Of a stretch of 30,984 bases of DNA, positions 10,739 to 22,310 are shown in pieces. Origin of the DNA: Saccoglossus kowalevskii (Eukaryota; Hemichordata; Enteropneusta; Harrimaniidae). The stretch is from assembly GCF_000003605.2 (NCBI RefSeq), contig NW_003134369.1, positions 98,888-129,871 of the forward strand, given 5' to 3'. Every line of letters begins with the position of its first letter. Position 1 is the first letter of the stretch. The position numbers and the translations under genes are program-made. The notes beneath the pieces are model-generated. The model saw only the letters and a program-made list of their open reading frames with translations, had not been told where the DNA came from and did not search any database.

Positions 10739-10788
10739 NNNNNNNNNNNNNNNNNNNNNNNNNNNNNNNNNNNNNNNNNNNNNNNNNN
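10739..10788. other. Assembly gap (50 N)
   Basis: Fifty N bases follow directly after block B2 of the composite element. The round number suggests a placeholder, so the real distance is unknown. Repeats probably broke the assembly here. Confidence 0.95.
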
Positions 10789-13700
10789 AAAATGGAAAAC
10801 GGAAACCGGAAAATGGACATTTGACATAACCTGAATTATAAGTCCCCTTTTCAGATATAAACAGACTCAAATTGTGATTTATGTCAATTGCCTTTGTAGA
10901 AAGTTTGAATAAATTTTAGCATCCTCAATGCATAAGCATAAATGACCAATAATTATTTTAAATTTTTAAACTGGCCACCAGTTGGCCATTTTGAATTGCT
11001 TGAAACAAATTCAGATCATATGTATACTATCAAGTATCAACTACATGCATGTACAAAGTTTCAAAATAATAGATTTAGGAACTTCCAATAAAATACAACG
11101 GATATACAAACAAACCCCAATTCATAAGTAACTGAAATGTGTCAAGTTGGGGAGCTAATATATTCTGAATAACATGTTCACCAGTGATCTGCTCTAGATT
11201 ATGAATTCACCAATCCCCTAAAATTACACATTACTTACATATGCTTTAAGAACTAAAAGGTTTTGAGGTGAATTTGACTAAAATTATATTTTGATATTTT
11301 AATTGATATCAAATTACAGAATTTTAATTTGCCAATAAGGTCTTTGTCAAAACATTGTATTGGCTCACCTACATGTAGTAGCTTTCATAAATGACAGAGG
11401 TTTAATAGTATTCGGTCATAAACATTCATTTTAACAAACCAGTATATACATAAATGCAACTGTTGATTTACATACACTTCTATTGGAGATTTGATTCTGA
11501 TCCCAACATTCAAATTTCCTGTTGAAATTTGTTTTAATAAATTCCACAATAAATTACGATTAAGAGGAAATATCTCTTTAAGTTAAACCTTTGATGACAA
11601 TTCCACAATTAATTTGAATATCAATAATTCATGACAATATCGATTGCAGTATTTAATTTTAAAGTAGTTGAAACACCTGTCATTTCACAAAGCAGCAATG
11701 CATATCACTAAACCCAGTACAGTTCCATTATAAGGTCAAATACAAAATACATATACATGTAGCATACACAGTTGAAAAAACTATTAATAATTCTGGTGAA
11801 TAAATTTAGTAAAAATAGAAATATGAAATTGTACACAGAAATATTAACTTATATGCAAATATATTTTTCCATCCACATTCTGAGTCATGTCTGTCTCAAC
11901 TGTGATTAAGACATAGACTGAAAAGTAACCTTCTGATAAATGATGTCTACAAGATTGTATTATGATGTTTACATTAGGCAGAATAACATATAAAGTGACA
12001 CTATCAGCTGTATCATGCATGGGGGGGGGGGGGTCTTATTATCTCAAATGAAATTCTATTAATAATGATTTTTGCAATACCTCTCACTTATTTAGTTATG
12101 GATTTAAAGTCACTTTTTTTGGTACAAGCACAAAGAGAATTCAAGAATATTGTTATGTACATTAATTAAGTTCATTAGGTTTATAAAGGTAGATACTTTA
12201 TTTTAGCTAGGGGACATTTTGACTGTTTTTTATTGGGTTTAATCTCACTGATTTTTTTGTGTTGAATGTAAAATATTGGAAAAAATGTATTTTCAATGGG
12301 TTTTATCTTCACTAATTCGCTTAGTTACTGACTGGTTTGTTATACACGACTTGAGATCATTACATGGTTAGCACTGGTTAGTTCACACCAATTTTACGAG
12401 GGTGAACCAATCGGCTAAACACACTTATTTATAAGCAATATGACATACACCAGACATACCATTGACTGTGTCCTGACATTTCATACTGTTTCAGTACAAA
12501 CATTTTGTTTGAATAAATTTGCCATTTATGATATACAAATTTATACAATTGAATGAAATAAATTGAATGGCAATCGTATCATGATATTCTTTTTATATTC
12601 AACATGTCAAAGTACCACACTAATAGTTTGAATCCCCTGTTCAACTTGTTTGGGAACACATAGCAAACCAGTCAGCAACTTAACTGGCAAGTTGCTATTT
12701 TGGTCTTGGGAACAATATGGTGGTGACAGTAATATTTATAAAATAATAAAATAAAATAAATTTTATTGGATTTTAATTCAAAACTGATTCAATAGAATAA
12801 AATTATGCACGTCACAGTGTATATGTGTGTTAACGCAAAGCATCTAAACTCTATCACAGGGCTCTGTCAGATTAAAATATTACCTATGAAAATCACATGG
12901 CGTGAAATGTCAAGCAATCATATGGCTTCTAACAAACTAAATTATTCTGCTCATGACACTTGTAACTGGAGTTCTGATTGGTTATGCTTCATATTTGTAC
13001 ATTATATTCATGTATATGTTATGTGAGGAAAGTTGAGGCTGAGGTGAGTTACAATAAACAACGAAAAGCCAACAAAGCAATAGGTATCAGATTTTAATCA
13101 GATTTTCGGCAAGTTTTTCTAACCCATGGGCTGGACTCAATCACTCAGTGTTCCATGGACAGTGAAATTACATTGCATTGTAATGCAGCTATTGAAAGCA
13201 TTGAATTTTTTGAGAGCATTGGCCTTTGGTTTGCTGTTTGACGCAAACAATGACGTTGTGGTCAGTATGCTCATACAAAGGTCACTGTTTGGTAATCTCC
13301 AGAGATTTAATTGTTAGTGAATGAAATACTTCATCATGATAAAAAAAAAATATCAGCAGAGTTTAAAATCTATCCAACTTTTGTACGAAAGTAAGTGAGT
13401 AACCATAGTTTCAAAGCAACATTAAACATTTATTGAAATTTTATTACAACGTCTACAATCTACAACAGTACATGTACACGAGAGCTTGCATTTATCACCA
13501 AAAGCTGTCATGGAACAATAGATTTGGCATTCAGTATATTTTAATCTACTTTCCCTGTCTTCTAATTAAAATTACCTAGCTCTAGCTTTTCAAAAATGGT
13601 GACAGCACCCACATGTAGCATGTATTTTTCTCCCATTTCTGATTTGTTTATTATTTTCACTACTTTGAATCAATTAAATTGAAACTTTGTTTGACAATGT

Positions 13701-15202
13701 TGTACACATGTACTTGTCATGTTGTTCTTACTGTTACACTAACAAACCCCTCTCGAGATTATTAAACAATTGAATGCAATATTTCTCATCAATGTTTTTG
13801 TTCAATATTTTACAAACTCTCATGTATTTTATTAATTTTTTTGTTTTAATTTTGGGCCACATGTACATAATTTTCTAATGCCTACAGGTCTTGATAAAAA
13901 TCTGTTTATTTTTTGTGATGTTTGTGACACAAGTTGTTTTCAAAGGGTTAAAGTTGAAATTAAATATGAAGAAGTTACATACTAGAATATATTGTGATCA
14001 CAAAAATTACCTACATTCAGATGTATTTTGATGCTTTAAAATAGAAGGATTATGAACATACATGATACATGTGGTTCTTTGATCCTACAGTAAAATATTA
14101 CCCCATATTGGAAGACACATAAAATATTTTGTTACTGTGTCGCTTTTCTATTTATTTGTTACATACATGTACATGTAAAAACATGACTAAAGGGAGTTTC
14201 AAAGTTGTTCTAACTAATCAAAAGTGTATATGTTGTGTACTTTGCATTTTTTAGTTGGCCTTCCATGGTCAACTGAGAACAAGTACTAATAATCAAACAG
14301 AAAACACCAGTTTGCAGAGGTTGAAAATTGAACAGCGCAAACTACTGGGATTATTAGTTATAACTTTGTATCCACTTTCACCCAGACATTCCATTGCCCA
14401 GTTAGGTATATCCAAACAGCGTATCGACATGCAAACAGAATTATTTTGTTTCAGACCAATTTAACAACAAAAATTTAATAATTTAAAATAATAACTAAAT
14501 GTCATAAGCACTCATGATTAGCCGAATTGCATAGCTAGTTTTAAATTGAGTTATGTAATATCATAGTTCCCCCATAAACTATGAAGCGTTCCACGAACTT
14601 TGACTTGAGCATGTATATCTGTGTGTCATTCCCATTATGCTTTGAGTGCACTAATCAAGCAGTGCAAACATCCAAATAAGATAAGAAACAAATCACATAT
14701 AGATCAAGAAAGCATGTATATTGTAGAGGTTATCACAAACTAAATCTGACCTGTTCTAGACCCTTAGCAAGAGCTGACAAATTGAGAGCAAACTATTAGC
14801 TTGGAATAAGAGTCTACTGGGATGAAACATGGCAAAAGAACACCACTGTATTTAACACTAATGTTTATAACTATTCATTTGGGTACTACATTTCATTTTT
14901 GGCATGACAAGTAACGTCAGCACATCTAAAGATACTGTTCTCAAAAAAGAAAGGTTGACCATAGAGCCTTTCCCATGTCCATGAGATTCCTGTTATTTAA
15001 TTTCAGAATTTCTTTGCATTGTTTTTATTTTATAATTGGGTAACTATACTGGGAAATCAAAGTTAAAAGTACTGGAATGTACATAAGTTTTGTTGTTATT
15101 GAGTCCATAATAAATGTAGGTTCCTGGCATGGGAGAATGCAACTGGGTTTAACTAATATGCAAACATACATTGTATGGGATTAACTTTAGTCTTAGTCTG
15201 TA
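10789..15202. other. Intronic AT-rich DNA, nothing assignable
   Basis: I find no gene, exon or structured RNA. Visible items are a G13 tract at 12021-12033, a CACTGGGTTTT-type motif near 12295-12320 and several acatgta palindromes (for example 13471 and 14163-14180). Open frames here (12805-13026, 13126-13317, 14255-14464) are short and lack family features. Confidence 0.55.
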
Positions 15203-15487
15203 TTTGGTGTAGCCTGAACACAATATATGAATAAATATTCTGTATTGGTTATAGTACAGTTTGGTGTAGCCTGAACACAATATATGAATAAATATTCTGT
15301 ATTGGTTATAGTACAGTTTGGTGTAGCCTGAACACAATATATGAATAAATATTCTGTATTGGTTATAGTACAGTTTGGTGTAGCCTGAACACAATATATG
15401 AATAAATATTCTGTATTGGTTATAGTACAGTTTGGTGTAGCCTGAACACAATATATGAATAAATATTCTGTATTGGTTATAGTACAG
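15203..15487. repeat. Perfect tandem repeat, 5 x 57 bp
   Basis: Five copies of a 57-bp unit starting tttggtgtagcctgaacaca lie end to end at 15203, 15260, 15317, 15374 and 15431. I see no differences between copies. Because 57 is a multiple of 3, the minus strand shows a 19-residue repeat in an open frame (15149-15607), but the repeated peptide is a by-product of the DNA repeat with no other sign of a gene. Perfect identity suggests recent expansion. Confidence 0.95.
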
Positions 15488-15536
15488 TTTTACAATAAAA
15501 ACTAAAACTCTAAGTAATAGTAGTGAATAACATGTC

Positions 15537-15590
15537 TTTTTAGCTAGAATCTCGTTTTTAGCTAGAATCTCATTTTTAGCTAGAATCTTT
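15537..15590. repeat. Tandem repeat, 3 x 18 bp
   Basis: Three copies of tttttagctagaatctcg, the last two slightly changed at the end, lie 50 bp beyond the 57-bp array. The unit is again a multiple of 3. Confidence 0.9.
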
Positions 15591-15689
15591 GCTAATTCAA
15601 AAGACAATTATATTCTCACAATGAGAATGTTGGCACATCAGCTAAATTAATATTCTTTAACTCATGGCAAAATGGCAAGTAGCTGACAT

Positions 15690-15832
15690 GTGCTAAATTA
15701 AAACCCAGTGAAAATGCAAAGTTAACAATAGATTGTTTTTTTTTCTCTCAAACCAGTGAATTTAAAACCTAGTGAATATACCTACTACAGTGCAACATCA
15801 TATGCACTGAAAAGAAAACCCAGTAAATATTT
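15690..15832. repeat. AAAACCCAGTGAAT motif cluster
   Basis: Three to four near-copies lie close together: attaaaacccagtgaaaatg, aaaccagtgaatttaaaacc, tagtgaatat and aaaacccagtaaatat. This is the same motif as at 420-800. Confidence 0.55.
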
Positions 15833-16818
15833 CCCCTATACAGAATTTCTTTCTCCAAACAAAGATCTTATCATCTTGTGTACATACAGCATAATGGTTT
15901 AGCAAAATACTTTTCTATCATTCATGCTGTAAATAACCAAATAATGGAGCTGAAATGTCAAATGGTTAATTGTCAGTTTAGACAATAAGAAACTAATGGG
16001 TTATGAGTTATATATAATATTAGCATTTATTTAAATTTATAAAAAAATTGAACTTATTATTGAACTTTAAAATTGATTAACACTGCAGACTGAAATATTA
16101 ATCATGTAGTAACAAACAAATTACTACACAAAACAAATGTTTTGCCATTGGATACCGACTACCGACATTTAAATATTACTACAGTATATGTTGCTGACCT
16201 GTTGTGGTAAACAATTTGGTATAAAATAATTATTTTTTAACAAATTATTATGATGCAGACTGTAGACGTTATTATGTCTTGAATTTCAACCTGTGATTTT
16301 TATTATTACAAATAATTTTCTTTCCCCAATAAGTTTATCAATTGTGTGACCACTATAACATCATCAGACGAAGTTGTATGTACAGCCAGTCAAACCTCAA
16401 ATTATAAATATTTTATAATATAGAAAATTTAAAAAAGTAAAAAACTAGTAAAATGAATAATACCGTTTAAGTAGTAGTATATGCATGTTCCTAAAAGCTG
16501 GTTGTCCTTTCCGACTATATCATCTTGCAGGAGAACACGGACACAACCATTGAACTAGCCGTGTCCAGCCTGCAGTCTATGATTATACGTTAAGTGGTCC
16601 ACGGTCAACGCACATGTCGGCGCTATTAATTTTGATGATAACTGGGAATACTACACGCTAATTGACATAACAAAGTGTAGTTTAGGCACGACATAGCACA
16701 ACGTACAAAAAAATCATTTTTAAATGTTCACATATATCGACACTGAAAAGCCAGCAAGTAAGGGACCGATCATGACGACACTGTACTGGGACGTAAACAC
16801 CAGAAGTTTGGTACGTAC

Positions 16819-16897
16819 CTGCCGCCGAACCGTTGACTAGAAGCGACACCAATATAATACAGACTACAGTTACACACTTAACTGCCCAGTAAGACAT
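16819..16897 (-). CDS. WSC-domain protein, exon 1 (start codon and signal peptide)
   Basis: On the minus strand the ATG at 16897 opens 26 codons plus one base and ends at a consensus donor, CAG|gtacgt. The peptide is a typical secretory signal: a short N-terminus with Lys7, a hydrophobic core VTVVCIILVSLLV, and a small-residue cleavage region NGSAA before Asp27 (the codon shared with exon 2). The mature protein would start just before the WSC domain (WYQGCY). Joined with exons 2-4 it gives 146 residues so far. The frame read without splicing continues 45 codons into the intron, which is not expected to be used. The product should be secreted or a type I membrane protein. Confidence 0.85.
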
Positions 16898-17842
16898 GTT
16901 TTGAACTCCAGAATAATATTCATGTCAATAAATTCTTAGATCCAGCGATCGATACAACCACAACTGCCTTCTAAACTTTCTCGTCATTTCATTTCTTTAG
17001 TACACTATACTTACTTTTCAAAAATCCTTCCGCGGGTGCAGTGGACTATTTTTCTATAACGAAAATACAAATTCAAGTGAAAATGTAATAAAATCAAATC
17101 TAAAGATGTTGATTTTTGTATTATCGTTTCTTTTCAATTCAGTGATAGTATTTACAAGGATGAAATGTTAGCGCCACAAAGGAGCGCTTAGTTTCAGATT
17201 GCAGTGATGCGGTTCAATTTATTTGCATACAAACGGGATGAATGAAAGTGGCGAGGAGTGTCAATAACAAAAGCTAAACTTCCTGCATGCACTGATTGCC
17301 TCGCAAGTCCGATTGCCTGTATCGATCAAATGGAGTGCGCTAATTTCAGAAAATATGCTGGTATTCGGGAAAAAAGCATTAATTATATTATTTACATAGC
17401 TCCATGTTATAAGATTTATTCTCATTGATACATGGAAGTGTTGTTAAATTTACTAAAAAATGAAGTGTTGGCCAAACATTTGCCACAAACAATTAATGAG
17501 TTACCGGTAGTTAAAAAAAAAAATGTTTGCCATTTTTTCATCAATGTGTTTCATACGCCAAATTATATGTACATGTATGCACATTCTTATACTATATCTT
17601 CGCTAGCTATGGGTCGCTCACTCAGTCATCGCCCGAGTCAGTGTGCTACACCACGAGTACGCGTAACAGTGCGATTTGGATGATGTTCTTAAAATATTAT
17701 AACGGATACTACATGTATCGACTCGTATAACATCAACATATTCTATACAATTTATGAAATTTTTGGTAATATATTAGTTTATGAAATTATTTCTCTGCAT
17801 CGCATCATTTCGCAGTATGGCAGAATAAGCCAGGGCGTGGAG
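16898..17842 (-). promoter_or_regulatory. Probable 5' UTR and promoter region of the WSC gene
   Basis: The position upstream of exon 1 (minus strand) makes this the likely promoter. I see no clear TATA box at a suitable distance. CG dinucleotides are moderately frequent at 17020-17340 and 17600-17680. The open frames 17432-17683 and 17527-17730 overlap each other and show no family features. Confidence 0.35.
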
Positions 17843-18009
17843 CAGTGGCGGATCCAGAGGGAGGGCAGGGGGCATGGCCCCTCCCAAACGTATGACGATT
17901 CATATAATCTGGATTACGCATAGTTTCTCTGCGATTTACGCTCCGTGTATCTTAAGCGAAGCTTGGACGACCCCCCCCCCCCCAATACATTTTGCTGGAT
18001 CCGCCACTG
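17843..18009. mobile_element. hAT-type MITE with intact target duplication
   Basis: A 167-bp element with perfect 15-bp terminal inverted repeats, CAGTGGCGGATCCAG at 17843-17857 and its complement at 17995-18009. It is flanked by an exact 8-bp duplication, gcgtggag, at 17835-17842 and 18010-18017. The 8-bp duplication and the CAGNG-type terminus are hallmarks of hAT transposons. The interior has a C13 run (17971-17983) and no transposase. It is non-autonomous. Confidence 0.92.
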
Positions 18010-18017
18010 GCGTGGAG

Positions 18018-20870
18018 GTAACAAATAATAATACCAATATGTCTTCTGTGCTACCTTTACAACCCTGCCTCTTTCCTAGTAGAAATAATGTGAAAGTTGA
18101 TTACCTTTTTAGACAACCTATGTATGCCCTTCTCTTTCAACATGAATTATAGTGAGATATAGCCAACCATAAGTGTAAATTAAACTTGTGACAACCTTTT
18201 ATGAGAGAAATTAAGAACAGAAGTCGAGCGGCATAATGCTCAAAATGTTCGTTCTGTTGCACTCCTTCCCCCTGTGAGAAAAGGCACACCATATTTAATA
18301 GTTAGTTATTATATTTACCACTCCAAAAATGCATGTCGTGAAGCTGGGTTGATGATAGATCTCGTGGTATGAGCCTTTAATGTTTAATTTGATGATATTC
18401 AGGTTGACACATTGTTATATTTAATCATCAATTTTAATGTTTTTTCATGTAGCACTCAATTTTGAAATAAAATCATTGACAAAATGAGTTATCATTTATT
18501 TTGTTATGAAATTTGGTCATTTTTTACTTGTTTCATGAATTATTAAATTCATGTAATTTATTCACACTATACCTAACACCAACATATTATATATCAAAAT
18601 AAAGGTAATTTATGCATAAATGTATTCTGAAAAAAGATTTACAATTAGACAGTTGGTTCTCGTAATACGAGTATTAATATTAGGGGATGTCATATTTTCA
18701 TATTATGTGCGTAAGCACAAACGATGGCCAATAGGCTACATAAGGTTTCAATAAAATCGTTCTTCATACCTTTGATATTGGTATTTTAAGGTCTATTATA
18801 TGTAAAATTTTAAAATAAATCGGTAGCACACCCATAATTTGCATATTAACCTAAATGAACGACGTAATCATATTGATCACTTTAAAAATTCAGCACGGGT
18901 GCAATTTAATGCTTTAGAATAACATCATGTTCTATTTTAAATGAAAGATATTTTATTGTAAAATTATATTGGAGATTTTGTTGTTGCATTTTAAGAAATT
19001 CGATTTTTACGTACCTAGCCAACATTCGAGATTTTGAGAATCGAATGAACCCTAGCGCCCCCAAGTGACCAGTTCTATTTTTTTTTTTTTTTTTTTTTTT
19101 GCCATTTTGGAAACAACTTGATTGGGGGAAGGGGTAAGGTAAGTATGACTTTACGCTATGTAAAATTATCTCTGGGGGAATTTATGTACTTACTACGCTC
19201 ATTCATACCCGTGATTTGTTTTTAAATACTTAATACCACAAACTAACTTTCGTTGAGTGAATCTATGATCTGGTGTCTAAAGGTATAAGTTAAATAAACC
19301 TATATATCTTAGCACATGTTGGTAAATTGCATAATTAATGATTGTTGTTAAGTTAGTGAATATTTCAATGCAGTGTTTGGTATGTACTAATATAAGACCT
19401 TTGTATTACCCACTGCAATACCAAATATGGCCAATCCTAGACCAAATGTAAAAAATCGCTGCCTACATATTACACATTTTAGACCAACATGATAATCGTA
19501 GACTAAATGTTGCCAATCTATAGCCCTATATCAATCAAATGGCGCCAATTGCATACCAAACGTTCCAGACCAAGTGTGGTCTATCCAGGACAAAATGTGG
19601 TGAGTCATACACCATAAATTATGTGTAAAATATGTCATTGTTTTCGTTCATTAAATAGCAGCATAACTTATCAAATAAAATACACCATTATCTGCCAGTA
19701 TATTTCCAAAATAACCTTCATCAAACCCTTCGCATGTTCCTGTAGTTCAGCTAACATCTTTTAAAAACCTCGACCGCCTACATGTTTATTTCTGTTATTT
19801 TATTTTCAATTCAGAGTGCTTGTACAAAAGATGACCTTGATATATTAATACAAAATATGTTATGAATTATGTGCCAGTATTGTCGGTAAAGTCTTTGACA
19901 AGTTACGTTAATGGTTTACTGTAATAAATGCAACAGCTGCGGTATTTGCCTTACTAACATCCATACATCAACCAACAGTTCTCTAGACTTGTTTGTGATT
20001 TGTCATCTTCGGGTGTTATCAATTCGTCGAATCTCAATTAGTGGGTTTCTCTGTTCGATGATCGGAGATGGACTATATTACAAAATTCCTACTCAATGAG
20101 AAAAATTATCGACTGAGATTCTTGAGTTGATTTACTTGTATATACATTAAATCCCTCCTCTTCGAATTTATAGACAGACTATTTTACTCATGTCAGAGCA
20201 AACGCCAAACATTGAATATTACGTACGAGTTATTTGTGTTTAGCACGATGCAAATATAGAAATCGAACAGCAAGGCATAACAGATATATTGCAGTGAAGT
20301 AAAGTAACTATACATAAGGTTCCAATCCAGATAACATACAAATGTTAGTAATTTATTTGGTAATGTATTGACCTGGTTTTTTAGGTGCTGCATATATTCA
20401 TACAGTCTCTATTACCCGAATAATATAAGTACGAATAATTGGCGCATATAAAACCTTCAAAACACTTGTCTTTTTCTTTATCCTATTTTAATGAGAGTTG
20501 TTTATCATCTTGCCTGCTACTCCTGTTTTTATCTTTTTTGGTGAATTTCTTCCATAATAACCGAATTAATACAAATGGGCTGTTTTTGTGTTTTCCATCC
20601 ACTACTATATGTGTTTCTCTGCTGAGGGTGAGTGCGGCGTATGCTTGCTTCGTTCAGTTGAACCAATCAACATACACGCCAAGTGACGTTATAGCAAAGA
20701 AATTATATTTACTTATAATGAATAATGAAATGAGTCATATCAGATGATAGAGATTTAACCATACTCTGTTGACATTGATATAAAACTATGATGCAAAATG
20801 GAGATGAAATGAAAAATTATAATTTTACGATATTTATCATGGTAATTGGTGACTGACGATATGATATGAT
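18018..20870. other. Intergenic DNA, nothing firmly assignable
   Basis: AT-rich, with T23 at 19078-19100. At 19385-19610 there is loose repetition of an agaccaaatgt / ggccaat-like phrase. Open frames (17874-18152, 19911-20099, 20193-20393, 20439-20747) have no recognisable features. Confidence 0.5.
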
Positions 20871-21290
20871 ATGTGTTATGATATTGCTCTGTACTTCTCC
20901 CAAATAATGATTTTTTTTCTGCAGAAATTTGGCAAAGAATTCTGCTTATGGCCATCGACCGCTAGAGGGCGCAGCCATGGTTGTAAACCTCCCAATAAAA
21001 CCGGGCCCTTTTGCTGAGTTCTTATCTCGCTATGCCACCGAATCACTAGGATATGTATAAAATCGTCCAGTAATCAATACATTACATGTTTTTTTAAAGT
21101 AATTAACTAGTTTGCAGAGTTATTTATTGTAGTGTTCAAATTGTTATGTACTTTTCCCAAATAAAATTATTTAAAAAAAAAAGTTCCAAGTCACGCAGGG
21201 TGTCCCTGGAGAATTTGGCAAACAAATTTCTGCTTATGGCCATCGGCCACTAGAGGGCGCAGCTATGGCTGTGAACGTTCCAATAAAACG
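20871..21290. repeat. Duplicated block with GCTAGAGGGCGCAGC-like core
   Basis: Copy 1 (about 20871-21000) and copy 2 (about 21130-21290) share gttatg.t...gtacttctcccaaata, then aatttggcaaa, ttctgcttatggccatcg, ctagagggcgcagc and ccaataaaac. Copy 2 contains extra sequence between the first and second shared parts. Both copies carry AATAAA. It looks like a tandem duplication of part of an interspersed repeat. Confidence 0.65.
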
Positions 21291-21294
21291 AAAC

Positions 21295-22028
21295 GTTTGC
21301 CAAAATGTGTTGCATCTTTTTATTCTCAACGATTTTCTATTTTAAATGTTCAATATTTTTAGTTTCAGAATTTTCAATGTTCTCCCAAATATGATGAGAA
21401 AAATACTACAATAGTTCATTCTAACGCGACATGGATAGAAGCCATCCGTGAATCGATCTAAAAACACTTATTTTCACCGTAACATGAGTCAAGACCGTCC
21501 ATGAATCGTACTAAAACACAGCCCATTATAGTTTATTTTATCTTAACATAGAGCTAAATGCTATTAAATATTATATTTATTCCTTGAAAATCTTCACACT
21601 ATTTTGAAATAGATCTGAAAGCTAAAATGCATTGAGAATTACATAATAAAATTTTGCTTCATACACAATGGCTACAAATTATAACATTAGTCGTGTTGTT
21701 TTTACATAGCAGAACCAGACGGTCGCAATGTCTATGTTTCTGATGTAATGTTTGTGTCTTTTTGTAAACTTGCGTCACTGAAATTCACAACAGTCATGCG
21801 ATTTATTGAAACCTACAACATGTCAGAAAACCGGTAGCGTTGCTGGACAAATAAATACCGTTTTTTGGTAAACTTGTATTATACGTGGGGATGACGAAGC
21901 CTACGTGATCGACAATCGACGAAAACCCTCACTGTACTGGCCGATACGCAGCTTAATATTTTATCAAAGTCTAGTTCTTCCTCGGTAGGTTATCCGCAGA
22001 CACCGTAGTTGTTATTATATCATAACTG
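21295..22028. other. Intergenic DNA, possible promoter near its right end
   Basis: Mostly AT-rich. CG density rises at about 21885-22005, just upstream of the candidate exon at 22029. No TATA box is evident. Confidence 0.3.
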
Positions 22029-22285
22029 GGTAGATTTTATGTCAAAACCATCTTCACTTGGAAACGGTGATGAGCCATTTCTTCTCTTCACGCGCGACAG
22101 CTTTCAAATGAGAATTGCGCCACCACAGCTCAACACCAACAGTTCTTCTTTGGTGTTTTTATTCCAAGATCACATATTGCGCAAATACAGGGGAAAGTAT
22201 GAACTACAAAATGAACAACTTCAGAAGCTGGATAGTCAACAAATCAGTATGCAAATTAAATCCTTCAGTCTGTCACTCAACATGA
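22029..22285 (+). CDS. Candidate coding exon, unrecognised protein
   Basis: From the ATG at 22029 the frame runs about 85 codons with mixed, protein-like composition. The start MSKPSSLGNGDEPFLLF is followed by a Gln/Glu/Lys/Leu-rich segment (ELQNEQLQKLDSQQISMQ) that could form a short coiled coil. CG-richer sequence lies upstream, as expected of a promoter. I do not recognise the family. Possible donors near the end are weak (ATCA|gtatgc, ATAT|gtaaat). Past about 22290 the same frame runs into decayed mariner sequence in the wrong frame, so the exon either ends there or was cut by the insertion. It could also be chance. Confidence 0.35.
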
Positions 22286-22310
22286 TATGTAAATGTATGG
22301 AGGACAAAGC

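Larger units (their letters stand above)
4249..16818 (-). other. Intron 1 of the WSC gene (about 12.6 kb)
   Basis: This is inferred from the exon 1 donor CAG|gtacgt and the exon 2 acceptor, whose phases agree (G + AT = Asp). The true length is uncertain because an N gap sits at 10739-10788. The intron contains a MITE copy (6268-6446), a CpG-richer patch (about 8038-8720), a composite element (9366-10738) and tandem repeats (15203-15590). Otherwise it is AT-rich with many acatgta motifs and homopolymer runs, for example T22 at 7151-7172 and G13 at 12021-12033. Confidence 0.7.

Noticed and set aside
12600-12660. tRNA-like GTTTGAATCCC sequence
   Set aside because: No matching A box, acceptor stem or cloverleaf could be found around it.
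15203-15487. Possible CRISPR-like array
   Set aside because: The units are directly adjacent with no unique spacers, and the genome is eukaryotic; it is a minisatellite.
15149-15607. 152-codon minus-strand ORF with five 19-residue repeats
   Set aside because: The peptide repeat is the direct consequence of a perfect 57-bp DNA repeat whose length is a multiple of 3; outside the repeat there is no protein feature or splice context.
16682-16818. Continuation of the signal-peptide ORF past 16819
   Set aside because: A consensus donor (CAG|gtacgt) ends exon 1, and the phase matches exon 2, which restores a WSC domain.
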